64,000 nucleotides of DNA from Brachionus koreanus (Eukaryota; Rotifera; Eurotatoria; Ploima; Brachionidae): assembly GCA_016987375.1 (NCBI GenBank), contig PJRA01000354.1:30201-94200 (forward strand). The letters run 5' to 3'. Shown here in pieces: positions 44,250 through 53,840 of this stretch. How positions within the stretch are numbered: position 1 is the first letter of the stretch; the number at the start of each line of letters is the position of its first letter. The notes beneath the pieces are model-generated. The model had not been told where the DNA came from. It ran no database searches and saw nothing but the letters and a program-made list of their open reading frames with translations. Both the position numbers and the translations under genes were made by a program.

Positions 44250-44490
44250 TCTGATTTTAAGTGGACTGCGCAGGTAAAAAGTGCATGTACTAAAACTAAA
44301 AAAATCCTAGGAATGTTAAAGCGAATGTTCGATATTAGAAATAAGAGCTTATGAGCAAATTTATATACATCTATGGTAAGACCTCATCTAGAGTTTGCGG
44401 TGGAAGTGTGGAATCCGAGTAAAAAGGCGGACGTGAATGCATTAGAAAAAGTCCAGAAACGGGTCACAAAAATACTTATGACTTGAAACT
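44250..44490 (+). mobile_element. Non-LTR retrotransposon remnant, upstream portion
   Basis: Encodes, with one frameshift, KWTAQVKSACTKTKKILGML followed by KRMFDIRNKSL, then MVRPHLEFAVEVWNPSKKAD and VNALEKVQKRVTKIL. In intact LINEs this portion directly precedes the motifs of the fragment at 43369. The two pieces are in reversed order and therefore come from separate or rearranged insertions. Confidence 0.8.
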
Positions 44491-44792
44491 TTAAATCAGC
44501 GGACCCTAATTTTTTATTCGAAATTTCAATCTTATCATCTTTTGAATAAAAGAACCAAAGAAAAAATATTATGTATAAGCATTGAAAAATTTTAGAAAAT
44601 AAAATTGAAATATAAATAATCGCATACCATATCAATTCATAACAAAAGTAAACAAAAAAATCAAAGAAAATTCCTAAATATTTTGAAAATAGTTTTTCTA
44701 AATGACAACATCAATTTATTGATTATTGACAAATTGGCATTTTTAGAAATTCGAAGAAAAAATACCTGGATATTGTTTTCAAAAGGAACGAG

Positions 44793-44800
44793 TATAAATA
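44793..44800 (+). promoter_or_regulatory. TATA box of microprotein copy 3
   Basis: TATAAATA, 58 nt upstream of the ATG at 44859; a plausible RNA polymerase II core promoter giving a short 5' UTR. Confidence 0.7.
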
Positions 44801-44858
44801 GTTTGTTGAAAATTTTTAGATTCAATTTAGAAAAACAACAATCAAAAAAGTATCAATA

Positions 44859-45008
44859 ATGTCATACTGGGGATTAGAAGCTGCTTCTTATGGATATGGT
44901 TTGCACTCATATTCGGCTCTACCATACACTGGTCTAGATTACTATGGTTCCACAGCTGCCATTGGTTCTTCTCTACCATACACTTCTCTTCCATATGGTC
45001 TTTGGTAA
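44859..45008 (+). CDS. Gly/Tyr-rich 49-residue microprotein, copy 3
   Basis: ATG 44859, TAA at 45006-45008, encoding the same peptide as copies 1 and 2. Codons are identical to copy 1 wherever I compared. Upstream DNA, including the TATA box, is shared with copy 1. The preserved ORF within a young duplication does not prove selection on its own, but no frame damage is present in any of the three. Confidence 0.7.
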   Translation: MSYWGLEAASYGYGLHSYSALPYTGLDYYGSTAAIGSSLPYTSLPYGLW

Positions 45009-45393
45009 AAGACACAACTACTAAAACCTTTTTATTTAATATTTTTTTGTATAATATTGGTGCATCAATAAAATTTTTAATTTAGTTTTAATTTTCTTTT
45101 CAAATTGTCATGTTTATTCTAAACATTCTTTAAAATATTGTGCATACTTTAAATAGATATTTATTTTATATTATATAAAAAAATTAATTATTTGCATTAT
45201 CAAAATTTGTTTTATAATTTTTCAGAGTTTCAGGGATCTCTGAAGCAATAGGGTGTGAGAACTTTTTTTTGTAACTCTAAATAATTTATCGTGTTGCAAA
45301 AACAGCGCAATCATTTGACGTTTATTTTAAATCTTTTTTTTTTCAGATCGATTTGATTTTGATATAATTAGGTAGTTAATATTTACTGTAAAA

Positions 45394-45991
45394 ATGTTTA
45401 AATTTGCAACAAACATTGCTCGATTATCAAGTGGTGGTAACTTAGTATCCAGGAATTTTTCTAATGTTCCTGAAGTAAAGATCTTTTTTATTATTTAAAA
45501 AAAAAATTAATTTTAAACAAGAAACTGTGGAATTTGGGAAAACTTAATCATGTTGCAATAGCAGTTCCAAACATTGATAAAGCAGTAGCATTTTACAAAA
45601 ATGCACTTAATGCGACAAAAGTTTCAGACAAGGTCGCTCAACCTGAGCATGGAGTTTACACTGTTTTTGTAGAATTAGGCAATACAAAAATAGAAGTATC
45701 TTTATTGCATTTGATTTTTATATTTTTTTTTTAATTTTTTTTAATATATAGCTTTTAAATCCTCTTGGCGAAAAAAGTCCGATTCAAGGATTTTTAGACA
45801 AAAACGCTAATGGTGGTATTCACCATATTTGCATTGAAGTTGACAATATTCATGAGGCTATGAAGACAGTGAGAGAAAATAAAATAAGATGCTTGAGTGA
45901 AGAGCCACGTATTGGTGCTCATGGAAAACCTGTAGTCTTTTTACATCCTAAAGATTGTTTTGGTACACTAATAGAATTAGAAGAAGCTTAA
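45394..45991 (+). CDS. MCEE: Methylmalonyl-CoA epimerase, mitochondrial
   Basis: Interconverts (2R)- and (2S)-methylmalonyl-CoA in the propionate pathway of mitochondria. Exons: 45394-45474, 45522-45695, 45752-45991, all phase 0; 164 residues. The N terminus (MFKFATNIARLSSGG, with Arg and Ser but few acids) fits a mitochondrial targeting peptide. The glyoxalase/VOC fold follows: LGKLNHVAIAVPNIDKAVAF (metal His), QPEHGVYTVFVELGN, then GGIHHICIEVDNIHEA, IGAHGKPVVFLHPKDCFGT and the end LIELEEA with the metal Glu. Close to the vertebrate enzyme over its whole length. Confidence 0.96.
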
Positions 45992-46296
45992 ATATTTTAA
46001 ATTTAAATAAAATTGGCGCTCAATCTTAAGTGAAAACTCAAAAATAAATGTCATTAGCAAAGTTTTTTTCTAGTTTAATCTATTTAAGAATATAATGAAT
46101 TCATTTTTTAAATAATAAATAAAAAAATAGAACATTAATATTTGCATTTGACTATAATGGTGAATTAATTTTTTCCTATACTTTATTTTAAAAAAATTTG
46201 AAAAAAAATAATTCATAAAATTTTAAATATCTAGTTTTAATTAATCACAAAGTTAATTGAACAAAATTGAATTTGATATCTTTTTTGTTTCTAGTA

Positions 46297-46342
46297 CATA
46301 GACAGATGACAGATGTAGTTTTTTGTATCATAGACAGATGAC
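46297..46342. repeat. Short direct repeat CATAGACAGATGAC
   Basis: Two copies of the 14-mer, starting at 46297 and 46329, separated by 18 nt. It might be a target-site duplication or slippage product. Confidence 0.55.
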
Positions 46343-46890
46343 CATTTTTTTCTAAGTATTCCAATCAGCATAGTCATGCCTTTGTGAAAAAATTGTCTTT
46401 TAATTTTGTATCAAAATCTTTTTAATTCATTTTGAAGATCAATCTTTTTAATTTCTTTAAAATTTTTTTTTTGTTATAATAAAACTGATTCCTATGTTAT
46501 TTTCTGGAGGAATCACGTATACTATATAAACATAATAAAAAGAAGGAATAAATGAACAGAGTATTTTTTTTAAATCTTAATAATTTTTTATTAGCTGATC
46601 TATTTTTCTTGTTTTTTTTGGTTTATGAACGCGTAATCTTATGATAAAACTAGCTCTTCTTGTAGAGACCACATGAACATGGTCAAATCAAAAGATTTTT
46701 TAAGAAACAGGTTATTTTTGGTCAAATGAAAGATGTTTTCTATTGCTATTAAAATAGTTAATAATTTTTTGAACAAGGTATATTTTTGTAATTGATTAAT
46801 TAGAAAATTCTCAAAAATTTGAGAAAAAAATTTTTTGTGGGACTAAAACTTGGCGATATTTTTTCTGAATTTTTTCAATGTCACTTGTTT

Positions 46891-47084
46891 ATCACTAGAA
46901 GTACCAAGCATTTTTTCAGGTTTTTTTAATTCATAAATATTTTATAAAAAACTAAAAGAATTTTATAAAGTAATATCATTTTTAAAGAAAATTTTAAAAT
47001 CTACATAATTCAAAAAAGATATATTCATTTGAAAATCCATTCAAAAGATATGAGGATTTAAAAATTTGGTGCTTCTAGTGTTAA
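46891..47084. mobile_element. Short TIR element, CACTAGAAGTACCAA...TTGGTGCTTCTAGTG
   Basis: The left end CACTAGAAGTACCAA is mirrored by TTGGTGCTTCTAGTGTTAA at the right. About 190 nt, no coding capacity. Related by its ends to the element at 47525. Confidence 0.65.
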
Positions 47085-47524
47085 AAAAAAATTTTGCTTA
47101 ATTTATTTTTTAAACCTTTTTATTCTTTCATCGATTTAAAAAAAAAATTAAATACTAGAATTAATTTTTAATTGAATGGAAAATTATTTAAAAGGAAAAT
47201 ACATTTGCTTTTAGTATTTTTTCTCCACAGAAATATTATTAGAATCCGAATAAACAGATAAAAATTGATCAAAAACAAGCTAGTTTATTTTATTTCTTTG
47301 GATAAGGTTTATGCCAATGCTTTTGTCATTTTTTTGAACTAATTGAGTTTAATTGACATTAAATTATTAACATTTTGTGTTACTGATTAAATAAGCTTAA
47401 AAAAATCCTTTACCTAGACTATTTTTTCTTTATGGTTCTTTCAAATACATTGTATATTTAAAATTAGTCTAACTGATTTAATTATCATATCAGAGTAATT
47501 TTAATATTTATTTAATTTTAATTA

Positions 47525-47710
47525 TAACACTAGAAAGTCATAAAAATAAAAAATTTCATAAAAAAAATTATTAAAAGAAATTAAACATTTTTTTTGAAAA
47601 TTTATTCATATTCTTAAAAATTACAATAAACATTTTTTGCTAATAAAAGTAATGTGTGATAAAATTCAAGTTTTAATTTTTCAAAAAGCCCTCGCGCGTT
47701 CTGGTGTTAA
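47525..47710. mobile_element. Short TIR element, TAACACTAGAA...TTCTGGTGTTA
   Basis: Ends TAACACTAGAA and TTCTGGTGTTAA are imperfect inverted repeats. The body contains TACAATAAACATTTTTTGCT, also found at 50109-50130. Confidence 0.6.
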
Positions 47711-48490
47711 AACTACAAAACTCTTAATTGAAAAATTTTTCCTCATTTTTCTAATTGATGGGTTAGAAATTGAATTGTGAAAATTGTAACAAAAAAAAAT
47801 AGCTTAAAATAAATATTTTTGTTCAACAATTTTGTTATAAAATGCTTCATCAAATTTTCAACAGAGCATTAATGTTTTTGAAAGAAAAATTTAATTTTTA
47901 TTTTTTAAATAAACTTAAATTTAGCACCCATTAATTTGTTAAATTAAAAAAAAAAAGAACAAGGTTCTATGAAATTTCAATCTCTAGTCAAGATTTTAGA
48001 GAATTATTTCATAATAATTTGCAGGTCAAAAGATACTAGTGTTGTTATGAAAATCTTTAATTATTATCAGTAATAATTATTTCTAATTAAGTAAATAATA
48101 CTGAGTAAATTAATTGCTATAATATATTTAATACAACAAAATTTATTCGCTGTAAATGAAATATTATTAATTAATATTTAGAATCAAAATGTTAATTTTT
48201 ATATGCAATTTTATTTTAGTTTTGTTTCGTATATGTTTTTATAATAGTCAATAGAAATGAATAAAAAAAATATTTATTTAGATCTTTGTATTTTCAATAA
48301 AAAGAAAATATTTCTAACTAAATCATAAGCATAATTTTAGCTTACTTCTGAACGAACACAAAAACAAGCATGATACATAAACTAAACACGGAACCTCTCG
48401 GACCAATGAGTCCATTTAAATTAATCCTTAATATTTTGATTATCTAAATTTGTCATCTAAAACCACTTTTTGTAAAAAAAAAGTTCAAAA

Positions 48491-49587
48491 ATGGGCCGAA
48501 CAAGGTCAAGATCTGTCGAAAAGCACAAAAAAAGAAAATCAAGAAGCAGGTCCCACAGCTACTCTGAATCAAGAAGACATACTAAATCAACCAAGTACAA
48601 GAGAAACCGTTCGCGCTCAAGAGAAAGAAGAAAACGCAACAAAAAGTGTTATCCTAATCTATCTAGTTTGAAATTTTTTACAATTTTATTTAAGATTGTA
48701 CAGCAAATCGAGATCACAATCTAGAGCTTCTTCAAATTCTTCAGTTGACATTGAAGCTGAACTGAAAAAGAGAGAAGTTGAAAAGAATCATAAACCGATT
48801 TCAAAGTATAAGTCATTTTTAGGTCTGATTAAATTGCTAAATTTTGTTAGTTTTAGTGAGTCAAGTGAGGATAGTGAAAAAAAATTAGAAGAGGAAGTAA
48901 AAAGACGTGTGGACATTGAAGTTGAAAAACGAATGCAAGAGGAAGTTGCAAAGCGTGATGCGGATATTGAGATAGAAGTTCAAAAGCGTCTTTTGATTGC
49001 TAAACAATTAATGGAAAAAGAAATGTTGGATGAATTAGAGAAACAAAAGCAGACCCAGTTTAAGGCTTTTCTTGAAAAAGAAGTACTTGAACATGTTTTT
49101 TTGTATTTGGTCTTAGCAATTCTATCGCATTTAAAAAAACTTAAAATTTTTAGTTTCAGCTCAGCCGCATTTTACCAAAATTGATGCGCACAAGATCGGT
49201 TTGTGTTCTTACACATAGAGTTTTTCATTTATTTTTCTTATATATTTTTGATGAATTTTAAAAAATAATTTTTTATTTTTAAAGGAGGATGAGAACAGAA
49301 AACGGGCTGAGCTAAATCGTATAATTAATGAAAATAATAGAAAAATTGAAATGCAACAAATAAAAATGGTAACTTTAATTATTTTTTTTTCTAAAATAAA
49401 ATTTTATAATTATTCTGAATTGAAGGCTGAAGAACAGCACAGATTAGTTGAGGAGCAGCGCAAATTACTTGAAGAAAGACAAAAATTTGAAGAAGAAAAA
49501 CGCAAAAGAGAGGTCGACGAACAAAAGTTAATATTGGGTAAACAGGGCACTCGGCCTAAATTGTCATTTAGTCTATCTACACGTTAG
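48491..49587 (+). CDS. ARGLU1: ARGLU1 (arginine and glutamate rich 1) splicing/transcription cofactor
   Basis: Nuclear protein that acts with Mediator and in splicing control. Exons: 48491-48645, 48704-48811, 48857-49082, 49285-49368, 49426-49587; 244 residues. The N terminus is an Arg/Ser domain (MGRTRSRSVEKHKKRKSRSR, KRNRSRSRERRKRNK). The C-terminal half is the Glu-rich coiled coil of the family (VEKRMQEEVAKR, EIEVQKRLLIAKQLMEKEML, AELNRIINENNRKIEMQQ, EEQRKLLEERQKFEEEKRK) and the invariant tail ILGKQGTRPKLSFSLSTR. All four introns are short except intron 3 (202 nt). Confidence 0.94.
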
Positions 49588-50181
49588 AAAATATTAGATG
49601 ACTATTTAGTTCTTATGCAAGTTTTCTTTATATTTGTTATATTTTTATTATTTAATTAAATGTAAATTTTTTTTTTAATAAAGTTAATTTTTTGATTTTG
49701 TTTTAATTTGAAAATTCAAAAACTTTTTATAAGCGAGTTTACTTAACCAGCTAACTTTTTGAACATTTTCTTAAACTTTTTCTTAAGCGCAACAATAAAA
49801 CTTTTTTTACACATTTTAAATCTTAGCAAAATGTATCTATTTAATTAAATTAATTTTTCTTTAAAAAACACTTTTTGGTGAAAAATATGCCAACTTTTAC
49901 AACCAACAGTTTAAGAAAAATGAATTGTTAAAATAAAAAATTATTTTGTAAAATGTAGTTATTTAAAGAATGCTTTAAATTTAAGTCAATTTAAGGATTT
50001 ACTTAAAAAAAAAATATTAACTCTAGAAAGCCCGACTGATTTTTAAAAAATGTTATTAGTTAGCTAGAATAAACATATTTTATGAGATTTATTCATATTC
50101 CAAAAAACTACAATAAACATTTTTTGCTAATAAAAGTCATATTTTAAAATTTTTTTTCTATATTTATTTTTTAAAAGTTAT
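49588..50181. other. Intergenic with a partial TIR element
   Basis: Mostly A/T-rich. The segment 50018-50150 shares termini and a body of about 55 nt with the element at 47525-47710. Confidence 0.5.
50018..50150. mobile_element. Fragment related to the 47525 TIR element
   Basis: Begins TTAACTCTAGAAAGCCCG and carries TACAATAAACATTTTTTGCT, then TAATAAAAGT, as in 47525-47710. Its right end is missing. Confidence 0.55.
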
Positions 50182-51054
50182 TTAATCAGAATATTCACAT
50201 ATTCCATTAGACTTCATTGTACAAAGTTGTCTGTTCAGTAAAGAGTCTGGAGTGGTAAAATAACAAAAACATCCAGTGATTGTTTTTAACATTGAATCAT
50301 CAATAAATTCTAAATTAATTTGCTTTGAATTCATCCATTTAAATTCATTTAGTATATCATATCTTGCATAAACCTAAAAATTTTAAGACACAATTTTAAA
50401 TATTGAAAAATTCGAATTTAAAAAAATCTTACCCAAGTTCGTTCATAATTACTTATTGCTGTAAGATTTTTCGAAACTTTTTGAAAAAATTCAAATTTTT
50501 CTTTTACTTCGGCAATTAATAAAGTTGAATTAATTGATGCACAAAAATCAACATATTCTTGCCAATTTTTCAAAATTGTGAAACCTTTATAGCAGATATT
50601 TTTATATCCTAGCCAACCATCTCTACATTTTACACACTTGTTTTGAGTAATCGAGAAATAGCTAATTTAAAAAAAAAATATATAAAAATATCTAATCTTT
50701 ATCAAAGATTTACTAGGAGTTATCTATGCAATATTTTCGGAAAATAATTGAATCTGTATAAGACACAATTTGTGAGTTCAAATTTTTTGAGGAAAAAAAA
50801 TCGCACTCATTCATTTTTCCTTTTTTGAATGTAAAAAGAAGACACTGTTTATTGATTGAACATATTGATGCACAGTTTATTAGGCTATAGCCTCTTAAAT
50901 TACTGACCAAAAAAGAATCTCGAAAAAATTCTGTAACATACCACTCATAAGAACCATTATTACTTACTGCTTTGTAACTGATTATTTCTTGAAATTTGAA
51001 CTGATAAAATTTTATCAAAAAGCTAATTATAAAATATATTTTATTAAATTCCAT
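50182..51054 (-). CDS. PAN/apple + C-type-lectin-like secreted protein (family copy 5)
   Basis: Exons: 51054-50714, 50661-50433, 50373-50182, about 253 residues. The ATG at 51054 precedes a hydrophobic signal-like stretch (IYFIISFLIKFYQF). PAN-like Cys pattern: INCASICSINKQCLLF and CDFFSS. Only YCIDNS stands in place of the Thr linker and CxC motif. Exon 2 is again 229 nt: KCVKCRDGWLGYKNICYKGF, WQEYVDFC, EKFEFF, ERTW. Exon 3 has GCFCYFTTPDSLL and GICEYSD. Phases 2 and 0 are as in the copies 39-48 kb away, so the family has dispersed as well as tandem members. Function unknown. Confidence 0.8.
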
Positions 51055-51446
51055 TTTTTTTTCAAATTTTAGTTTTTCTAAAAATTTACTTTTTTTTTAT
51101 AGCAAAATTATAAACTATACGATTATTTAAAATTATATTTGAATTGAATTTCGAGTTTTTGCGAATATTTCCTGTTTTTTTGATAATCTTAATTTTTTTC
51201 ACAAAATAAGCAATAAATTTATTGACAAATTTTTTATTATTAAGACTTTTTATTTCTTATTTTTAAAAAATCAATTAAATAAAAACTTATCAAAATTAAT
51301 AAAAAAATTTATCAGAAGAGTTTTTTTTCCCACTAAATAAATTGGTTTAGAATTAAAATCATAGTCAATAAAAATATTTTAAAAAATTATTTTTATTTTT
51401 GAAATTAATAACAAAATTAATTAATTTAATTAAAAAGAAAATATAT
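51055..51446. other. Intergenic, nothing recognised
   Basis: AT-rich spacer between PAN/CTLD copy 5 (start side) and LRRCC1 (stop side). Confidence 0.5.
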
Positions 51447-53840
51447 TTAAAAATTACTCTTTAAATCTGACTGAAATTTGCTAAAAAATTTAGTAAAACT
51501 ATTAATTTTGTCATCATAAAATTTTTTCTTGTTCTCACATTCGATTAAAATACATCTCATTTCGTCTTCTAGATCTCTAATTCTATTCTCATAATTTTCA
51601 ACCAATTTCTTATTTTCTGCTCGAATCTTTTCGATTTGAATCAAATGCTCTTTTTTTTCAGCATCATACTGTTGTCTAAAAGTGTCGTCCACTTTTCTCA
51701 ATCTCGAATTCATTGCCTCGTTTTCCTCTTTCAACTTTCCAATTGTTTCATTAAGCTGCTTTTCTTTTGATTCAAAATTTTCCTTCATTCGTCTCACTTT
51801 AACATCCAGCTCATTAATCGATTCGCTCTTTTCCTTCCATTTCTCTGCCAATTCATCATAAATCATCTTATTCTCAGTCAAATTGACTCTCATCTCTTCA
51901 ACTTCAATTTTCAAGGCTTCTTTTTTTTCATTGCTTTTTTCTAACTTTAACTGTAATTCATTACTTAAATCCATTTCATCATTTAGCTGTTTTTCCAGTT
52001 GTTTCTGATGCTGTAACGATTCTTCCCTTGTCGTTTTAAGCAAGTCGTCTCTCTCAACCAAAGCTTGCTTTAATTTTTTTATAGTCTCCGTTTGATCCTC
52101 AATTATTTTACTCTTTATTTTACAATTATCTATTTCTTTATTCAAACAATTTGCTTGATAATTTAAATCAGATTTAAGTTGATTGTTTTCTGTTTCCAAG
52201 CGATTTACTTCGTTTAAATAGAAATTTTTTTGTTCATTTAACTTGGCAGACCATTGTGCTCGTTCTGACTTGATACTGTCGAATTCTGAGATAAATTTTT
52301 TTTGATTATTTTCAAATGCAAGTTTTTCTTTTTTCATTGATTCATTTTGCTCTTTCAATTTGGCCAAATCGCTGACAGCTTCGTTTAGCTTTTCGCTTCT
52401 TTTTTGAATCTCATCAGCATTTTGTTGTCTTAGTTTGCTCAATTGTTGTATCTTAGTCTTTTGTTCTCGGATCAAATCGTTCAATTCATTTATTAAAGCT
52501 TTGTCACGTGATCTCTCAGTGTCATAGTGCTTTGAATCGACGCGCAAATTGCCCAATTCTTCCAAATTTGACTCATATTTTTTAAATAAATCATTAAATC
52601 TATTCGATTCAATGACCAATGCTTGTCTAAATTCGTCTTCTAAATTTTTATACTGTTCTTCTAATTGTTGGATTTTATCATTTTTTTGTCTAACTAGACC
52701 TTCAAGTCTTTCATTTAAAACTTTTATTTCGTTCTTAAAATTTTTTTTTAATTTTTCCTCTTTTTTTGAAAATTTTTCCTTACAATTTTTCTCCATTTTA
52801 TCCAATTTATCCTCTAATTCTTTGACCTTAAGTTCCAAGTTCTCAATTTTTTTCCTCTCAGCAATCAGTTCAGCATTTTTGCTGTTTTTTTCTTTTTCCA
52901 AGTTGTCCACTTTAAGACCAAGATCATCAATAAGCAAAATATTTTTATCATTTTGACTCTTATAGTTTTCAATTTCACAATTTAAATTTTTGATTAGATC
53001 ATTTAGAGATTTGGTTTCATTAAGACTAGAGTCAATAGTAGAAGTGGACTGATCAATTTTGGAAACTTTAGGATTGGGTCTAAAAAAACTAACCGGTTTT
53101 GGTAGATCATCATCATTACATTTGATTTTGTCTCTTATATAAAGAAGCTTGTGAATTTTTTCCTCTATTTGATCAAGTTTAGGACCAAACGAAGTGGCTG
53201 ATACATTTTCGTCGCTTTCTCGATTGTCTAAAATGGGTGAATTTTGAACAACATTTGGATACTTGTGTATTTTTTTGTTTATTTTGTAGCTTACTGTTTT
53301 ATTTTGCCTATCTCTGCCGTCTATGCTGAGCAAATGTTTTAGGTTTTTGAATAAAAATGGTCTGTGATCATGACTAAATTTGTTGTTGTTGAGAGCGATG
53401 TGTTTCAAATAATTTAGTCCATTAAAATAATAGCTGAGCTCTTCAAGCGACAATATGTAGTTGGAGTTTAGCAAGAGTGTCTCAAGAGAATAGTCCGAAC
53501 CCCATAGATCACTTAGACCAGTAATTGATTGAATTTTGTTATAGGATAAATTTAGAAATTCTAGTTTTTTGAGTCCATCTAAATTTTCGATTGTTCCAAT
53601 TTGATTACAGGAAAGATTTAATGTTCTTAGAGATACTAGACCTTGAAGTCCGGCTATTTTTGCTATCTTATTAGACGACAAATCAAGATGCATTAAATTT
53701 TGAAGATAAGTTAAATTGTCAATTTTGTTTATTGAGTTTGAGTGAAGATTAATTGATCTCAAATTGTATTTGAGGTTAAGATCTTTTATTGATTTGATAC
53801 CACAGTCAATCATACTCAAGTCCGTATCCTCCTCTTCCAT
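51447..53840 (-). CDS. LRRCC1: LRRCC1, leucine-rich repeat and coiled-coil centrosomal protein
   Basis: Centriole/centrosome protein (spindle pole integrity, ciliogenesis). A single exon of 797 codons. N-terminal SDS22-type leucine repeats at about 10-190 (IKDLNLKYNLRSINLHSNSI, LMHLDLSSNKIAKIAGLQ, LRTLNLSCNQIGTIENLD, LEFLNLSYNKIQSI), a short linker, then coiled coil from about 265 to the end. Diagnostic coiled-coil motifs match vertebrate LRRCC1: NLEDEFRQALVIESNRF, LIREQKTKIQQLSKL and KSKIIEDQTETIKKLKQAL, in the same order. Shorter than the roughly 1030-residue human protein because the middle linker is reduced. Lack of introns in a region where other conserved genes have several is unusual. 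Confidence 0.93.
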   Translation of the reverse strand: MEEEDTDLSMIDCGIKSIKDLNLKYNLRSINLHSNSINKIDNLTYLQNLMHLDLSSNKIAKIAGLQGLVSLRTLNLSCNQIGTIENLDGLKKLEFLNLSYNKIQSITGLSDLWGSDYSLETLLLNSNYILSLEELSYYFNGLNYLKHIALNNNKFSHDHRPFLFKNLKHLLSIDGRDRQNKTVSYKINKKIHKYPNVVQNSPILDNRESDENVSATSFGPKLDQIEEKIHKLLYIRDKIKCNDDDLPKPVSFFRPNPKVSKIDQSTSTIDSSLNETKSLNDLIKNLNCEIENYKSQNDKNILLIDDLGLKVDNLEKEKNSKNAELIAERKKIENLELKVKELEDKLDKMEKNCKEKFSKKEEKLKKNFKNEIKVLNERLEGLVRQKNDKIQQLEEQYKNLEDEFRQALVIESNRFNDLFKKYESNLEELGNLRVDSKHYDTERSRDKALINELNDLIREQKTKIQQLSKLRQQNADEIQKRSEKLNEAVSDLAKLKEQNESMKKEKLAFENNQKKFISEFDSIKSERAQWSAKLNEQKNFYLNEVNRLETENNQLKSDLNYQANCLNKEIDNCKIKSKIIEDQTETIKKLKQALVERDDLLKTTREESLQHQKQLEKQLNDEMDLSNELQLKLEKSNEKKEALKIEVEEMRVNLTENKMIYDELAEKWKEKSESINELDVKVRRMKENFESKEKQLNETIGKLKEENEAMNSRLRKVDDTFRQQYDAEKKEHLIQIEKIRAENKKLVENYENRIRDLEDEMRCILIECENKKKFYDDKINSFTKFFSKFQSDLKSNF

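Larger units (their letters stand above)
43021..44632. other. Non-coding region with LINE fragments between microprotein copies
   Basis: No gene; holds two broken LINE pieces (43369-43795 and 44250-44490). The remaining DNA is AT-rich. Confidence 0.6.
44633..45095 (+). repeat. Unit carrying microprotein gene copy 3, near-identical inverted partner of 42184-42660
   Basis: Whole-gene duplicate including promoter and 3' flank. The two units differ at very few positions by eye. Confidence 0.9.
45992..48490. other. 2.5-kb intergenic region with short inverted-repeat elements
   Basis: Contains two TTAACACTAGAA-type elements (46891-47084 and 47525-47710) and a short direct repeat of CATAGACAGATGAC (46297 and 46329). 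No gene recognised. The last part is the ARGLU1 promoter side. Confidence 0.55.

Noticed and set aside
52549..52956. 135-codon Ser/Phe-rich plus-strand frame
   Set aside because: Antisense of the Lys/Glu-rich LRRCC1 coiled coil; composition is explained by reverse complement.
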